Origin: Puccinia triticina
Taxonomy: Eukaryota; Basidiomycota; Pucciniomycetes; Pucciniales; Pucciniaceae
NCBI RefSeq assembly: GCF_026914185.1
Contig: NC_070570.1
Span: 124,001 to 188,000 of the forward strand
Direction: 5' to 3'
DNA: 64,000 nt
Numbering within the stretch: the stretch's first letter is position 1; every line of letters starts with the position of its first letter. Positions 23,366 through 35,015 of this stretch are shown here, piece after piece. The notes beneath the pieces are model-generated. The model saw nothing but the letters and a program-made list of their open reading frames with translations. It ran no database searches and was not told the origin of the DNA. A program made the translations under genes and the position numbers.

Positions 23366-24412
23366 CTGAGTAAGAAGCCAGAGGGAAAATAGTGGCGTAT
23401 CAGTGGTAGGCTTGGCATGAATTGGTTTCAATGAAATTGACTCACCCTATGTATTCGTCTCCAGCTATGAAAATATGTATCTTCGGATGTTTCGAGTGGG
23501 TGGGGGTGTTGGGCCGGTTCATGCGTTGAGTGTGATCGGGATTGAGTTGGAGGAGTCGAAAGGGAGGCATGTCACACACCTTTCACGGATCGATGACAGC
23601 AATCAACAAACTCAAAGGCTCTGTCCAGGAGTTCTCTATTGTTCGTCTTTGTTTTCATCTCAACCCATAACCTTCTGGCGTGATGGCCCCATCAGGTCAA
23701 TTCTATGTCGATATTTAATATTTTGGCATAGATAGAGTAGCTGGCTTGGATAAAAGCAAAGGAGCTTGGCTTACATCTCCGGATCGACAATCCCAAACGC
23801 GAACTCAAACCAAATCATCAAGCATTCCTTCACTCCTAGTCACTCAGCACGGAAATTCATACAAGCTCCTGAGGCTCCTCCCTTCCGCCTCACTCGCTCC
23901 TTTGCCAAGAACCCCGATTTCGTTCACATGGGTTCTGTAGAAGAAGGCCTTAGATTTAGATCGAGAGTAGATCGCAACTCCGAATGAAGATCTTTAAACA
24001 TCAGCCAATGAATTCTGATTGGGAACTGCTTTTTTTACTTGACTCAGCTGAGAGCCAGGAAGGGCTGCACCACAAATTGGCAATCTTTTTGAGTACCCTA
24101 GGTGCTCGCCTTGCAAACCCTCCTCGAGTATTAACACAAATAGTTCCTAAGAACAAACTGCACATGTTACGCTTGTAGCCAAAATTGAGTACCAACTCAA
24201 ATTTTTTCCCTAGGCTCGGGTGGACTGAGAAAACTCTTCAGTTTTTCCTATACACCCTAGAGGGCGATAAAAAATTGAATTAACCTTTTTGGTTCCCAGT
24301 TTTTGTCTAAACCCTTGAAACGAGTACTAGAAGTTAGTACCAATATGCAGAACGGACCTCCGACTCCCCCCGGCGGATGAAAAATATCCAGATGATTATT
24401 TTGGAAATTGAA
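23366..24412. other. Upstream region of the CSC1-like gene, no further gene seen
   Basis: Short open frames such as 23475-23735 and 23766-23987 (plus) have no recognisable domain or splice-supported extension. Promoter elements could not be assigned. Confidence 0.35.
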
Positions 24413-25796
24413 GGCCCTGTTTGGAGCCAATATAAATATAGGTGATATAATCGCTTGTAAATTCAATAAAAAATACAAAACTCAACATAAAGTGACAGCT
24501 CTGTTTATGAAGCTTGGGGCAAAAAACCCGTCAAAATAAGGGTTTTGGGCCCTAGCACTATAACTGTGCTGATGTAAACACTGGTAATTTAAATTACCAA
24601 ACTTGTTACGTGGCAAATATGGCCACTACAAGGGTTTAAACTCTCTGTAACAGAGGAAGGACTAATTATGTAATTAATAATATGTAATTATTAATTACAG
24701 GGAATTAGTTTGGCGTAAAAGTAGGTGGTAAGCGCTTAAACTGATTGGCTGCTTGACAGAGGCGGAGGTCTTACGGCAACTACTTATAAGGATAAATCTT
24801 TAAATATGCTAATAAGGGATTTTTGATGATTTAAAGGGTTTAATCCAGTGGATTTTACGTGCTGGGGATGGTTTTATAAGGAAAAGGGGCTACAATAGTA
24901 GCTGAGGAGAATATTCACGGCAAACTTACAGTTTCTGGGCGGTGAATAGTCTGGGGGATCTTTTCCTGAGGGCCAAATAGGCCTCTATTTATAGAGGGGA
25001 CTTCAGTGGACGTAAACACTGAGTCCTTTTCTCCCTGTGGGAGTATCCAGGGGTGTAGCCGTGAAAAGGGCTTGGCTGTGGGTAATTTAATTGTATTGTA
25101 ATAGACTAATTTCCCTGACTCTGTCACATGACATGTTTATAACCAATTGTCATGTGAAAGAGCTTCAGTAGAAGTCTACAGAATACTTTCATGGGGTATT
25201 TTTACACAAGTAATATTACTCATTAATGTACAACAGTTTAATTTTATGTACATTGTTTGTTTTACTAAATTTTTGTATGTAATACTATTTTTGGGCGCTT
25301 TCTGGGGCCAATTCTTATTTATACAATTAGTACATGAAGGAATAGGAATAAGGGGGTACTTTGAGTGGGTGACCCCCCTTAATTTATGATGAGGAATCTG
25401 ATTCTGCAATAATAATTCCCTAATTATTATTATCTACTAAGTTATTGAAGTCTTTTGGATACTTGATGTATCTCTAAGGCTGACATAAAGAATCCAATTT
25501 TTTTTTGTAGGAAACCTACAGTACTGTTTTCATCAACTATGAAGTCAGATTTAACTGATTCAGCCATCTTCAACACCACAATACCATTATATTGCTTTGT
25601 TTTGGTCAAAAGCAATATAATGGTACTACAGTACTGAATATGGCTGAATCAGTTGAATCTGACTTCATAATTGAAGAGACCAGTATTGTAGGTTGCCTAG
25701 AAAAAATATTTGGAGGCTTTATGTTGAATTTTGTAGTTTTCATTGAATTAACCAATGATTATATCACCTATATTTATATCGGCTCCAAATGAAGCC
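24413..25796. mobile_element. Harbinger-ended non-autonomous element, 1384 bp
   Basis: The left terminus GGCCCTGTTTGGAGCC continues through AATATAAATATAGGTGATATAATC; the right terminus is its inverse with a few changes. About 40 bp are paired. Flanks are GAA and TAA, so the expected TWA duplication is imperfect. The ends are related to the 151-bp MITE at 10739. No transposase is encoded; open frames are short. The interior holds AT-rich palindromes near 24664-24700 and a large hairpin at 25510-25700. Confidence 0.7.
25510..25700. repeat. Large inverted repeat (hairpin) within the Harbinger-ended element
   Basis: Arms of about 90 bp pair around 25609: ACCATTATATTGCTTTTG on one side against AAAAGCAATATAATGGTA on the other, and outward through TATGAAGTCAGATT and AATCTGACTTCATA. 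Some bulges are present. Confidence 0.75.
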
Positions 25797-26325
25797 TAAT
25801 TATCTGACTCCCATTTGTGATTGCGGAATTACAATTCTGATTCCCAAATTGCTCCCGGGTCAAAATGCGGTCACAAGGACCTGGGGAAGACGTCCCGAAG
25901 CGGTCCGCGCGGCGTAAACTCCTTTTGGGAGTCAATTTTTTAATTTGTGGGAGTCAATTTCTCAACCCCCTTAACTTTTGATGTTGTGACAAACCTTCAA
26001 CAAAACTAATGTGATTATAGCACCCAAAAATTTGTTACTACTTCTTTAATCGTGCTGATGGCATAATACCTATCAAGTTGTGTGTGGGCACAAGGCCAAA
26101 AATGAAGTTTGCCTCGGACGGACCTTGGCTCAGCTGTATACGTGCTGTTTTCCCTTACTCTGAGGAATTCTGTTACATATCTGATCAAATGCGTATTTCA
26201 AGTCTTGAATACATACAAATGGGCAATGAGCAGCTGTAGCAGTCGAGGCTTATGCAAATTGGATGGAGACTTTTGACAATATGTAGTCGTTCAAAGGGAT
26301 CGGGAGCAAAAGTATGGAAATTTAT
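25797..26325. other. Intergenic, no gene seen
   Basis: No repeat end or motif recognised. It is the 3' flank of the RRG7-like gene. Confidence 0.4.
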
Positions 26326-27255
26326 TTAGAATACGTGGGGCTTGTTGATGGATCGGTTAACCAAGATCCAAGATTGCTCGGCTGGTAAACCATCGGATGT
26401 TAACTTGGAGACCCGAATGAATTCAAACGGATTGATCAGTCGGACCGCGACTGGGTTTGGATAACAATTGCTGATCTTGCACTGATGATTATTGGGCTCG
26501 ATATTATCCTTAACGGCACCATCCAGTGATAATACCAAGCTAGAGGGCATATCGAGTGAGACGAGAACCAGAGGGAACGGGCTCCTTTCCGCTCGAGCGA
26601 GACTTGCACTGGTGAATCCCCGTGAAGCGAAGAGTAAACCAAGCGTAGGCTTCAAGGTCGATGAGTTGGTATGAGTTGGACTTGAGCCGACTAATCCTTC
26701 TAACTCCCGGACGATTTTTAACTCGCCCCGCGAACATTTACACTGAGCAATCACTCTGATAAATCTTTCTTGTTTTGTGTGATCAGCATCGTCCGATTGT
26801 TGAGCTTGGTCTGGTTTGTCTGCATTTCCTTGTCGATCTTGCGACGAACAAGACTGGGTTGCCGTTTCCTGATTCGAATATAGCCAACCTCTGATATCAA
26901 TCCCCCCATCTTGGCTTCCTCTTTTACCGACGTGAACCAAGTCTTTCATGAACAAGATCTCCTTCATGCATTTTATTGAATGTATCTCGTACAAGGTCCC
27001 TATCAGGCGGTTAAGATTTCCTTGCTTGGAGTTCGCGTTCTCAATCGGTAATTTATTTGGAACAATTTCCGGAACGATAGTTGTCTTCATGATGTCATCC
27101 TGGCGGCTAGTACACGTGGTAGCGAAATGTCTAGATCGCTTCTTGATTGTTACCAGGGCTTGGAAAAAATTGGGTTTAATCGGTCGTGCTAGAGACGCCA
27201 GTGCTGGTGATGATCGGAGGGCGCAAAATTTCTGATGAAAAGTGTGAGGCTTCAT
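26326..27255 (-). CDS. RRG7-like mitochondrial protein with PD-(D/E)XK nuclease fold signature
   Basis: A single exon of 309 residues. The first 45 residues are rich in R, S, A and hydrophobic residues with few acids, as in a mitochondrial presequence. The core shows GTLYEIHSIKCMKE (about 87-100), then GSQDGGIDIRGW and later RVIAQCKCSRGELK; the D...GID...QCK spacing matches the restriction-endonuclease-like site of the RRG7 family. In yeast, RRG7 is needed for respiratory growth and is mitochondrial; its biochemical activity is not well defined. A low-complexity Q/D-rich insert lies between the two active-site segments. Neighbouring genes are unrelated. Identification is from motif memory and moderately confident. 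Confidence 0.7.
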   Translation of the reverse strand: MKPHTFHQKFCALRSSPALASLARPIKPNFFQALVTIKKRSRHFATTCTSRQDDIMKTTIVPEIVPNKLPIENANSKQGNLNRLIGTLYEIHSIKCMKEILFMKDLVHVGKRGSQDGGIDIRGWLYSNQETATQSCSSQDRQGNADKPDQAQQSDDADHTKQERFIRVIAQCKCSRGELKIVRELEGLVGSSPTHTNSSTLKPTLGLLFASRGFTSASLARAERSPFPLVLVSLDMPSSLVLSLDGAVKDNIEPNNHQCKISNCYPNPVAVRLINPFEFIRVSKLTSDGLPAEQSWILVNRSINKPHVF

Positions 27256-27835
27256 TTGATCGAATCATACGAACCAACGCGTCGGAAAGTCCGCTTCTCG
27301 AATCGAGATGGTCTGGAGGGAGGGCCCAGGAAACCAGTATGAAGTCAGTCAAAGCCTCGATTTATAATCAGCTGAAAACATCAATCGTGAGACAGACATG
27401 GAGAAAGACCCCGACCTGTCCTGGGTCGGCGTGCGTGTATTTGCGTAGTTGAAATTTTGACTTGTGAGCCCGGAAAGAGGTCGAGGCTGCAAAGTTATCC
27501 AAGCTGAACATGTTGCTCTCTCTCAGCAGCAGTCCGCCCTGGTGGGGCTCGGAGGCTGGACTACTGAGCGCGGCTGAGCGCTCCGCGGGGGTTCCCCCGC
27601 GCCCTCCGTTCGAGTCCAACGGAATGCTATTGGGCCCATGTCCTACTCCTCCGCCGGTGTGCTGGCCGTCCAACAAATCAATCTTCCTGACTGCACCTTG
27701 CCCTTGTGCCCACCGGCGCATGCTTGGCCAACTGTGCTGGTCGGCCAATGGACCCAGGCTGACCCAGGTGAAGTTGTGTTTTAACTTGCCTCATGAGCTC
27801 GAGTGCCACGGGTGACTCCGCCTGTACGACCGCAG
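27256..27835. other. Intergenic, GC-rich, no gene seen
   Basis: Overlapping open frames of 126 (minus) and 101 (plus) codons lie here without domains. A hairpin CGCGGGGG/CCCCCGCG occurs near 27575-27602. Bases 27831-27835 (CGCAG) are the target duplication of the LTR element to the right. Confidence 0.4.
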
Positions 27836-28185
27836 TGTAAAGAACATGCCACAACTGTATGGACTTTTGGACGAGAACAAACTAAGATTTTTACTTTGAT
27901 ATAAGATTTTTGCGATGACAAATATAAATAACAAAATAAGTCTCTTGAAGAAAAGAAAACAATACTAATGTGTCGGTGTATTTATAGAGAGAGGAATTAT
28001 TTTAATGAATGATTTTCTAACAACACATCAATATCCGTCGATTAGAAAATCTATAACAAAACACATCAAGATCTGTCTTTACACATCCAACTCGTAACTA
28101 ATAGATTTATGTGTAGATTTTTCCCTGTGTAATTATAATGTTTTTGTTTTTGTTTTTGTTTGTTGTTTCTGACCTGAGTTTGACA
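27836..28185 (-). repeat. Left LTR (3' LTR) of the chromovirus
   Basis: 350 bp, TGTAAAG...TTTGACA. Its partner is 34050-34403. Confidence 0.9.
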
Positions 28186-28195
28186 AAATGGCCTA

Positions 28196-31100
28196 TCATG
28201 TACCCCGTAAATAAACTGAAACTTTCTTGCTGGAGGGAAGTCGGATGGGTTTGGTGCCGAATTCGTCGTGAAAAATTTTAATGTAAGGAAGCATGGTTTC
28301 CAAAAAGTGTCCTGCTCTGATCCAGGAATTATCCGCCGTGGATCCTTTGCGCCAGATTACCAAGTATTCATGGGTTTGCGGGTTTGGACGCCGATAACCT
28401 ATGATCGCTTCTACCTCACTTTCGTCATAAAACTGATTGGGAGCCACATTGTGTAATTGCGGAGCCGGAGGTCCTTTTCTCCCCGGAAAAGATCCTGGAT
28501 TTATGTATGGAGCTAGAATTGACAAATGAAATACTGGGTGAATTCTCTTTAGCTCTGGAGGAAGGGATAGACAATAGGCTTCCCTGCCGATGGACTTAGC
28601 AATTTTAAAGGGTCCCAGTTTCTTGAAATCCAGTTTCCCCGACGGTCTTTTGGTGGTTATGTTTTTACGCAACAACCATACCCAATCTCCCTCCTTGAAT
28701 GCCGGTCCTTCTTGTGTCCTTTTATCAAAGTATTCTTTCTGAACCTCTTTTGCTTGCTTCAAATTATCCTGTAGAGAGAATTGTATTTTTGTCAATCTTT
28801 CCACTAAATCTTCCGCTGCCGGAACTGTCAATCCGTCCGTTAGAGAATTAATACAAGGGTGAAAAGAATACTGAGCAAAGAAAGGCGAATATCCCGTTGA
28901 AGCCAAAACTGAAGTGTTGAAAACCAATCCTGCCATTGGTAGCAATTCAACCCAATCATCCTGTCGATCCGAGACAAAATGTTGGATGTAAGTTTCCATT
29001 GTTTGATTTGTCCTTTCCGTCTGACCATTGGTTCTTGGATGCCATGCCGTAGACAGAGCCGGTCGTATCCTCAAAAGTCGTTGAAGTTCCTTCCAGAATC
29101 TAGAAACAAATATCGCACCTCTGTCCGAGACAATTTTATCTGGTAACCCGTGATATCTGATAAAACGATCCAAAAAAACGTAAGCGAATTCCTCTGCCGA
29201 CCATGTTTCACAAGCTGGAATAAAATGGGCCCCCTTTGTAAAATGATCCACGATAACCAGTATAGAATCAAATTTCTTTGATTCCGGAAGTTTGACCACG
29301 AAATCTATCCCTATTGTACTCCAAGGACGTTGCGGTATGGCCAGAGAAATCATCAATCCTGGGGGATGCTGAGTTGAATGCTTCGCTTTTTGACACGATA
29401 GACATGACTTCGTGTACTGGATTACCTCCGACCGCAATCCTGGCCAATTGAAAGTCCTCAATATATTCTGCAATGTTTTTAATGATCCTAAATGTCCTGC
29501 AGAAACATCGTCATGGAACTCTTTCAGTATTGTTGTTCTAAGAGACATGGGAACAAAAATTCGATCTTTTAGCCACCACAATCCCTGATCAAATTTCATC
29601 GGCGAATCTTCGTTTTCCAAATCTTCCCGAGGGGGATCCTTGCTGTACGCGTCTCTCAACAGGTCCCAAGCCCTCTTGGTCGGCTGACAAAACATATGAT
29701 CGATACAAATACGCTCTTCCTCAGAAATATCCATCTCCGAACCTTCCTCCTCAGTGTGAACAATCACCGAAACTTCCGGATTATCTGAAATATCTGCATC
29801 TGTTAATGTTAAATCATTCTGAACTTTTTGAAAGACTGCACGCGATAACTCCTCTTTTTCATCATCCTCAATAAAATCCGGTCTCCTGGTAGCCGGATCC
29901 ACTGGGTTTTGCTTTCCGGGAACGTGTTTGATGACAAAATGATAGGAAGAAAGAGTAGATGCCCATCGGGCTTGTCGATCTGATAGATTCTGATTAGTCA
30001 AGAAATAACACAAATTTGCATGATCTGACATTCCCACTACCGGTTCGCTAGTGTCGATTAGCCAAGCATACCATTCCTGAAAAGCTGAGACCACCGCGTA
30101 CAACTCTTGATCATGTACTTGCCAAAGCGATTCTCTTGCTGTCAATTTTCGTGAGAGAAATGAGACCGGATGAAGGTGTCCATCCTTGTCAGGTTGGCAT
30201 AAAACTCCCGATATGGCGTACTTTGAGCTATCTACAAACAAAAATCTTTTCTTCGTAAAATCAAAATGCATTAAGAGCGGGGCTTTCGTAAAACAGGATT
30301 TTAAATGAGTGAATGAACGGAGACACTCGTCCTTTCCCAAATTTTTTGCCACATCCACTCCTGCCTTGGTCAATTTGGTTAAAGGAGCTGTTACTTCCAA
30401 AAATCTGTGAATGAATCGACGATAAAAGTTTGTAAAACCTAAAAACTTCCTTAGATGACAGATAGATTCAGGATATGGCCATAACACAACCGTGTCCATT
30501 CGTATTCCTAAAGGTGATATATCAAAACCCAAAAAGGAAACTTTATCAACAAAAAAAGAACATTTCTCCGGGGAAGCAAAAAGATGATTGTCTTTTAATC
30601 TAGACAAAACCTTCTGTACGTGCTTGGTATGCTCGGATCTAGTCTTAGAAAAAATCAAGATATCATCAATATAAACGAAACAGATGACATGGATGAACTC
30701 TTGGAGCACATGTTGAATGAAACGTTGAAAGCATGCCGGTGCATTTGCCAAACCAAAAGGCATAACAAGATACTCATACAGACCCCAGGGTGTTTGGAAA
30801 GCCGTTTTCCATTCATCCCCCTCCTTTACCCTTAAGAGGTTAAATGCCGCCTTCAAATCAATTTTGGAGAAATACTTGCACCCCTGCAATTGATTCAACA
30901 ATTGCCCCAAAATTGGGATGGGGTAACTGTCTCTGATGGTCATTGAATTCAGCCCCCGATAATCCACACAGGGACGCGGTTTCTTACCAGGAACTCTCAC
31001 AAAAAAAATCGGCGCCACAGCGCTTGAAGAAGAGACCCGAATAAAACCTTTTTTCAAATTCTCATCAACATAATCTTTCAGCTGATCTAACTCTACAACG

Positions 31101-33847
31101 GATAAATTGTACAACCCTCCAAAAGGTGGAACCGCGCCTTCCCGTAGATTTATGGAGATATCCATGTCACAGTGAGGAGGGAGAGTACAATTATCCTGTG
31201 GTCGAAAAACGTCAGCGAATTGCTCAAACTCAGATGGTAATTCAAACGGGGGATTAGAGATGGAAGCGATACTACTAAGAAATTCGACATTACCTTCAAG
31301 TCCATCCTCAAGATCCGAAGAATCTATGACAAAGACCTGAGTCGAACCCAAAGTGAAGCGATGCCCATGCTCGACACTTCCTGAAGCGCTCCAAGTTTGT
31401 CGATCCAACCATGGCAAACCAAAGATAGCATCGACCGATCCGAGTTGAGTGATGCCAAACGTGCTATTGAACTGCACTGGTCGATTATCGATCGCTGATA
31501 GAGTGATTTTCCCCGCTCAATCATGAGTAACCGTTCCCCCTACCCCCGGCTGACCGTCAAATCCAATGCACTGGATCGCCGTTTTACGCTTTCAAGAAGG
31601 GAGACAATTTTCTTGAACAAAGCGGTCACTGATGAAATTTGCCATCGATCCGGTGTCGACCAAAACCGACGCAATGACCGAATCTGTTGCCGAAGTCCAA
31701 AAAGAAACCAGGATCAAGATACGACCAGCCTTCGAGACATCCAATCTCACCCAAACTGTCGCCACCGGTATAACCTCGCTTTCGTCTTCTGGCTCATCAA
31801 ACCCGATTGGATCATTCAAAGAGGAATTGATTACCGGAGGAACTGTCGAACCTTCAGCCGTCGCCGGGATTACCGTCTCCGACCAATTCCAGCTGGGATG
31901 TTGGGGAATCTGCGGAGGACTCGGGGGACCTTCAGGATAAAGAGGAAGCCGTCTGACGCTACTCTCTCCTGGCGGACGAAGGCCAAACGAAATCTCGGCA
32001 ACCTGTTGAGGAACCGCATTCTGATATTGCTCCACAAATTTCTTCCAAACCGCGCCCGAAACCCCCATGTTGGGACAGTTATACGCGTTGATATGATCCG
32101 GAGGGCTGGTCTTTTGTAAACAACGGAAACAAACTCGTTGAGCCATGCATACCGTTCGAAACAACGCCTCAAACTTCTGTTCCGGGGTCCGAGAGGCTTG
32201 AAAGGTCGACGCAGCATCGATTTCCATCGCGTCTGGGGCTCTGACCGGTACCAACGTATTCGGATGCTGATAAAAATGGGTGGGTGGATGATGGATGGGA
32301 TAGGAAGAAGATTGGGAATGCTTCCCTTTCTTCTTCTGCTTTCGTCAAATCAGGTTTTCCAACTGAACCACCGCACTGAGAGCCATACTCATCTTGGTAG
32401 CCAAGTTGGGTGTAGTAAGCCAGGCTTCGGACATCGCTTGATCAACTATGTTGTCATTCAGTCTGTCCACGTATTTGTCAATCATGGCCCTCTCCGAATC
32501 CACCACCAAATGAAACAACGATTGATAATGTGCATTGTACTCAGCGACCGACCGATTTCCTTGAACACAATCCTCCAACGCCTTCTTCGCCGTATCCGCC
32601 GCAAATTTATCCCCAAACAATTCCACGAGACCCTTCTCAAAAGATTTGACCATGTGTAGCATCGGGTGAAGAAAAAGGAGTCGATCCAAATCGGCGGAGG
32701 GATCCAGCACATTTTGAGCTCGAGCGTTGGTGGAAATGAGAGAATTATACCAATTCTCTGCCGGACTGGGTGCCCGGGTTGAATCCAAAGGCTTGTATCC
32801 AAAATTTCAAGAAATCCACACGATCATCCTAGCCTGAGAGGAAAAGAATGCTTCCCAAGGGTAAAGGAAGTCAAGTATCAGCTGCAGGAAGCGTGCCAGA
32901 TGTCTGGGGTCACCCGAGAACCACAAATCCGCAATTTTTGGCGGCTCCAGATACACCCGGTTTTGTACTTGTCCCTCTGGAAAGTCAACCGGTTGATCTC
33001 CAGTCGGAAAGGGGATTGGTCGACCCTGTTGGGGATTCCCGCCCGCTGACAAGAAAGTCTCCCCAGGTTGCAATTGCAGAACCGGAGCCCCCTCATTTGG
33101 GACAAAGGTGAAACGGGCAAAATTGGGTGTATCCGCAAAAGCAGTGGAGACCGGGTCGAACTGTGGTGTTGGCGGAGGGGGATATTGACGAAGATTGGTG
33201 TCCTTCATTATGGAAATGAGATGTTCCAACCTGGATGCCATTTGTCCGACCTGTTGATCCAGGTTATCCAAACGTCAAGACTGATCCGTCAACCGAGAGG
33301 ATTCCTCCATGTGATCCTGGCCTTGATTTGTCTGGGCTTGTTCGCTCGAGTCCATCTGATTGGAGGATGATTGTGTTTGCGAACTGAGAACAGATGTCGA
33401 AGCACTGAGGGAATTACGAGAAGAAACAGAGTCAATATGCGAGCGTAGTCTAACTCCAAAATTCTCTGTGTCCTCGGTTAACTGTTGAGCCTGAGATCGG
33501 ATTTGCAAGTGGAGCAGTCGAGAGCGGGCAACTGAATGGTTGCCTGGCCAATACCGAGTAGTCTGTGCGAGAGGGGAGGCAACACGCGTCAGAGAAAGAC
33601 TTGTCGAAGATTGGGGAAGGTGAGGTGGAGTTTGGCGAGTGAATTCTGAAGTTTCTTGTTCAGTTGAAAGGAGTTGAGTTTGACGGAGGGGAGAGGGGAA
33701 TCTGGGAAGGTATTGACGAGTGGGAGAGGAATTTGGAGAAAACCACGGCTGGGAGCTGTTTGTCGAGAGAGGAGTGGAGGATCCGGACTGCTCGGGCTCC
33801 TCCGGCAGATTTGCGAGAGAGTATGACGGAATTTTGAACTTTTGAAA
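28196..33847 (-). pseudogene. gag-pol polyprotein of the chromovirus, one frame with five TGA stops
   Basis: The frame is continuous from a TAG at 33848-33850 down to 28196, broken only by TGA at 33275, 32807, 32345, 31592 and 31517 (low coordinate of each). Gag covers about 33830-32000 and has a degenerate cysteine cluster (CFRCLQ...CPN). Protease has VLVDTGSMANF near 31650. The longest piece (31477-28196, 1093 codons) holds reverse transcriptase with YIDDILIF, RNase H with LFVDSSKYAISG, integrase with its HHCC finger and DDE residues (IDFVVK, SDRGAIF, QTERTNQ), and a C-terminal chromodomain (SEVEAIIGYRR...YLVIWRK). No in-frame ATG starts the open frame; the likely start position now reads ATT (33832). 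Copying of this element would need help in trans or stop-codon readthrough. Confidence 0.9.
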
Positions 33848-34037
33848 CTAAGCTTATACTTGGGGAATCATACAGAGGAAGCTGACAAAAATGTTTAGCT
33901 ATACGAAAGACTATTTATTCGAGCTTTCTGAACTATGTTACTTTATAAACTGATTTCTGAACTATGTTACTTTATAACTGACACTACGTAGCGGAACTGA
34001 TAATTTATACTCTTTTTACTTTAGAGTGTGATTGTTG

Positions 34038-34047
34038 AGAGACTTAT
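34038..34047 (-). other. Candidate self-priming primer binding site
   Basis: The ten bases AGAGACTTAT just inside the 5' LTR are the exact reverse complement of ATAAGTCTCT at 34150-34159 in the same LTR, about 41 bases downstream of a TATA box (CTATAAATA on the minus strand). There is no tRNA-type TGG site. This layout matches self-priming as known for Tf1/sushi chromoviruses. Confidence 0.55.
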
Positions 34048-34049
34048 AA

Positions 34050-34403
34050 TGTAAAGAACATGCCACAACTGTATGGACTTTTGGACAAGAACAAACTAAG
34101 ATTTTTACTTTGATATAAGATTTTTGCGATGACAAATACAAATAACAAAATAAGTCTCTTGAAGAAAAGAAAACAATACTAATGTGTTGGTGTATTTATA
34201 GAGAGAGGAATTATTTTAATGAATGATTTTCTAACAACACATCAATATCCGTCAATTAGACAACCTATAACAGAACGCATCAAGATCCGTCTTTACACAT
34301 CCAACTCGTAACTAATAGATTTATGTGTAGATTTTTCCCTGTGTAATTATAATTTTTTTTTTTTTTTTTTTTTTTGTTCGTTGTTTCTGACCTGAGTTTG
34401 ACA
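34050..34403 (-). repeat. Right LTR (5' LTR) of the chromovirus
   Basis: 354 bp. It contains the TATA box near 34194-34202 (minus strand) and a long poly-T run at about 34352-34374. Confidence 0.9.
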
Positions 34404-34937
34404 CGCAGGTCCATTTTTTGACGTGCGGCAGTCCGCAACACTCTCCGTGCGGTGGAAAAACCAAACTTCACACCCCAAGTGTTTTCAAAAAATTATTGGT
34501 TAGATACCTAGAGGGCCTAATCGACTGCTATGAAGGGACAAAGCAGACAATTGAGAGACTGAGTTCCGAAGGTGGTGGTGTGGGTGGTGAAAAAATAAGT
34601 ATTTAAAGTGTCTGAAAAGTATGTACGCTTGACTCAGGCGGCCAGGAATTTGTTCAGGGTGTCAGCACCTCTGGCAAGCTTTTCCACTGTTACACAGCCA
34701 AGCTCGATGGCTGGGATGGAATTGTATCAACCGAGCCAGGTTCAGATTGGGAAATTTCAATTTGACGTGGTTTGCTTGATTAAATTTTGATGGAAAGAAA
34801 ACTACGTGAAATTTATCACAAGCATCAATTATAAAGTCGTTTTAAATTTTGCAATTGTGAACAAGGCCATTTCCGAGTAAAGGCGGGGAGGGTTATATTT
34901 GTGCAAAGGATCCATGCTCCGGTAGCGGCCAAAACAA
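34404..34937. other. Intergenic region upstream of MTR4, no gene seen
   Basis: It begins with the right copy of the CGCAG target site. Short open frames only. Confidence 0.4.
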
Positions 34938-34939
34938 TA

Positions 34940-34996
34940 CGAAAATGAATAGATTTTATTCATTTTACGAAAATGAATAGATTTTATTCATTTTAG
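34940..34996. repeat. Two tandem 28-bp hairpin units before the MTR4 start
   Basis: The unit CGAAAATGAATAGATTTTAT followed by TCATTTTA is repeated twice. Each copy is a palindrome, AAAATGAATA / TATTCATTTT. It ends about 20 bases before ATG 35016. Confidence 0.85.
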
Positions 34997-35015
34997 CCTG
35001 AACAAAACAGAAGAC

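Larger units (their letters stand above)
27836..34403 (-). mobile_element. Complete Ty3/Gypsy chromovirus-type LTR retrotransposon, TSD CGCAG
   Basis: LTRs at 27836-28185 and 34050-34403 are about 350 bp, start TGTAAAG and end TTTGACA. They are flanked by a perfect 5-bp duplication CGCAG (27831-27835, 34404-34408). The interior encodes gag-pol on the minus strand with domain order protease, reverse transcriptase, RNase H, integrase, chromodomain. The LTRs differ at a handful of substitutions plus a homopolymer length change (GTTTTT repeats against a poly-T run), so the insertion is fairly recent, although the coding frame already has five stops. Confidence 0.9.

Noticed and set aside
32138..32659. 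173-codon plus-strand open frame
   Set aside because: Shadow of the gag-pol frame on the opposite strand.
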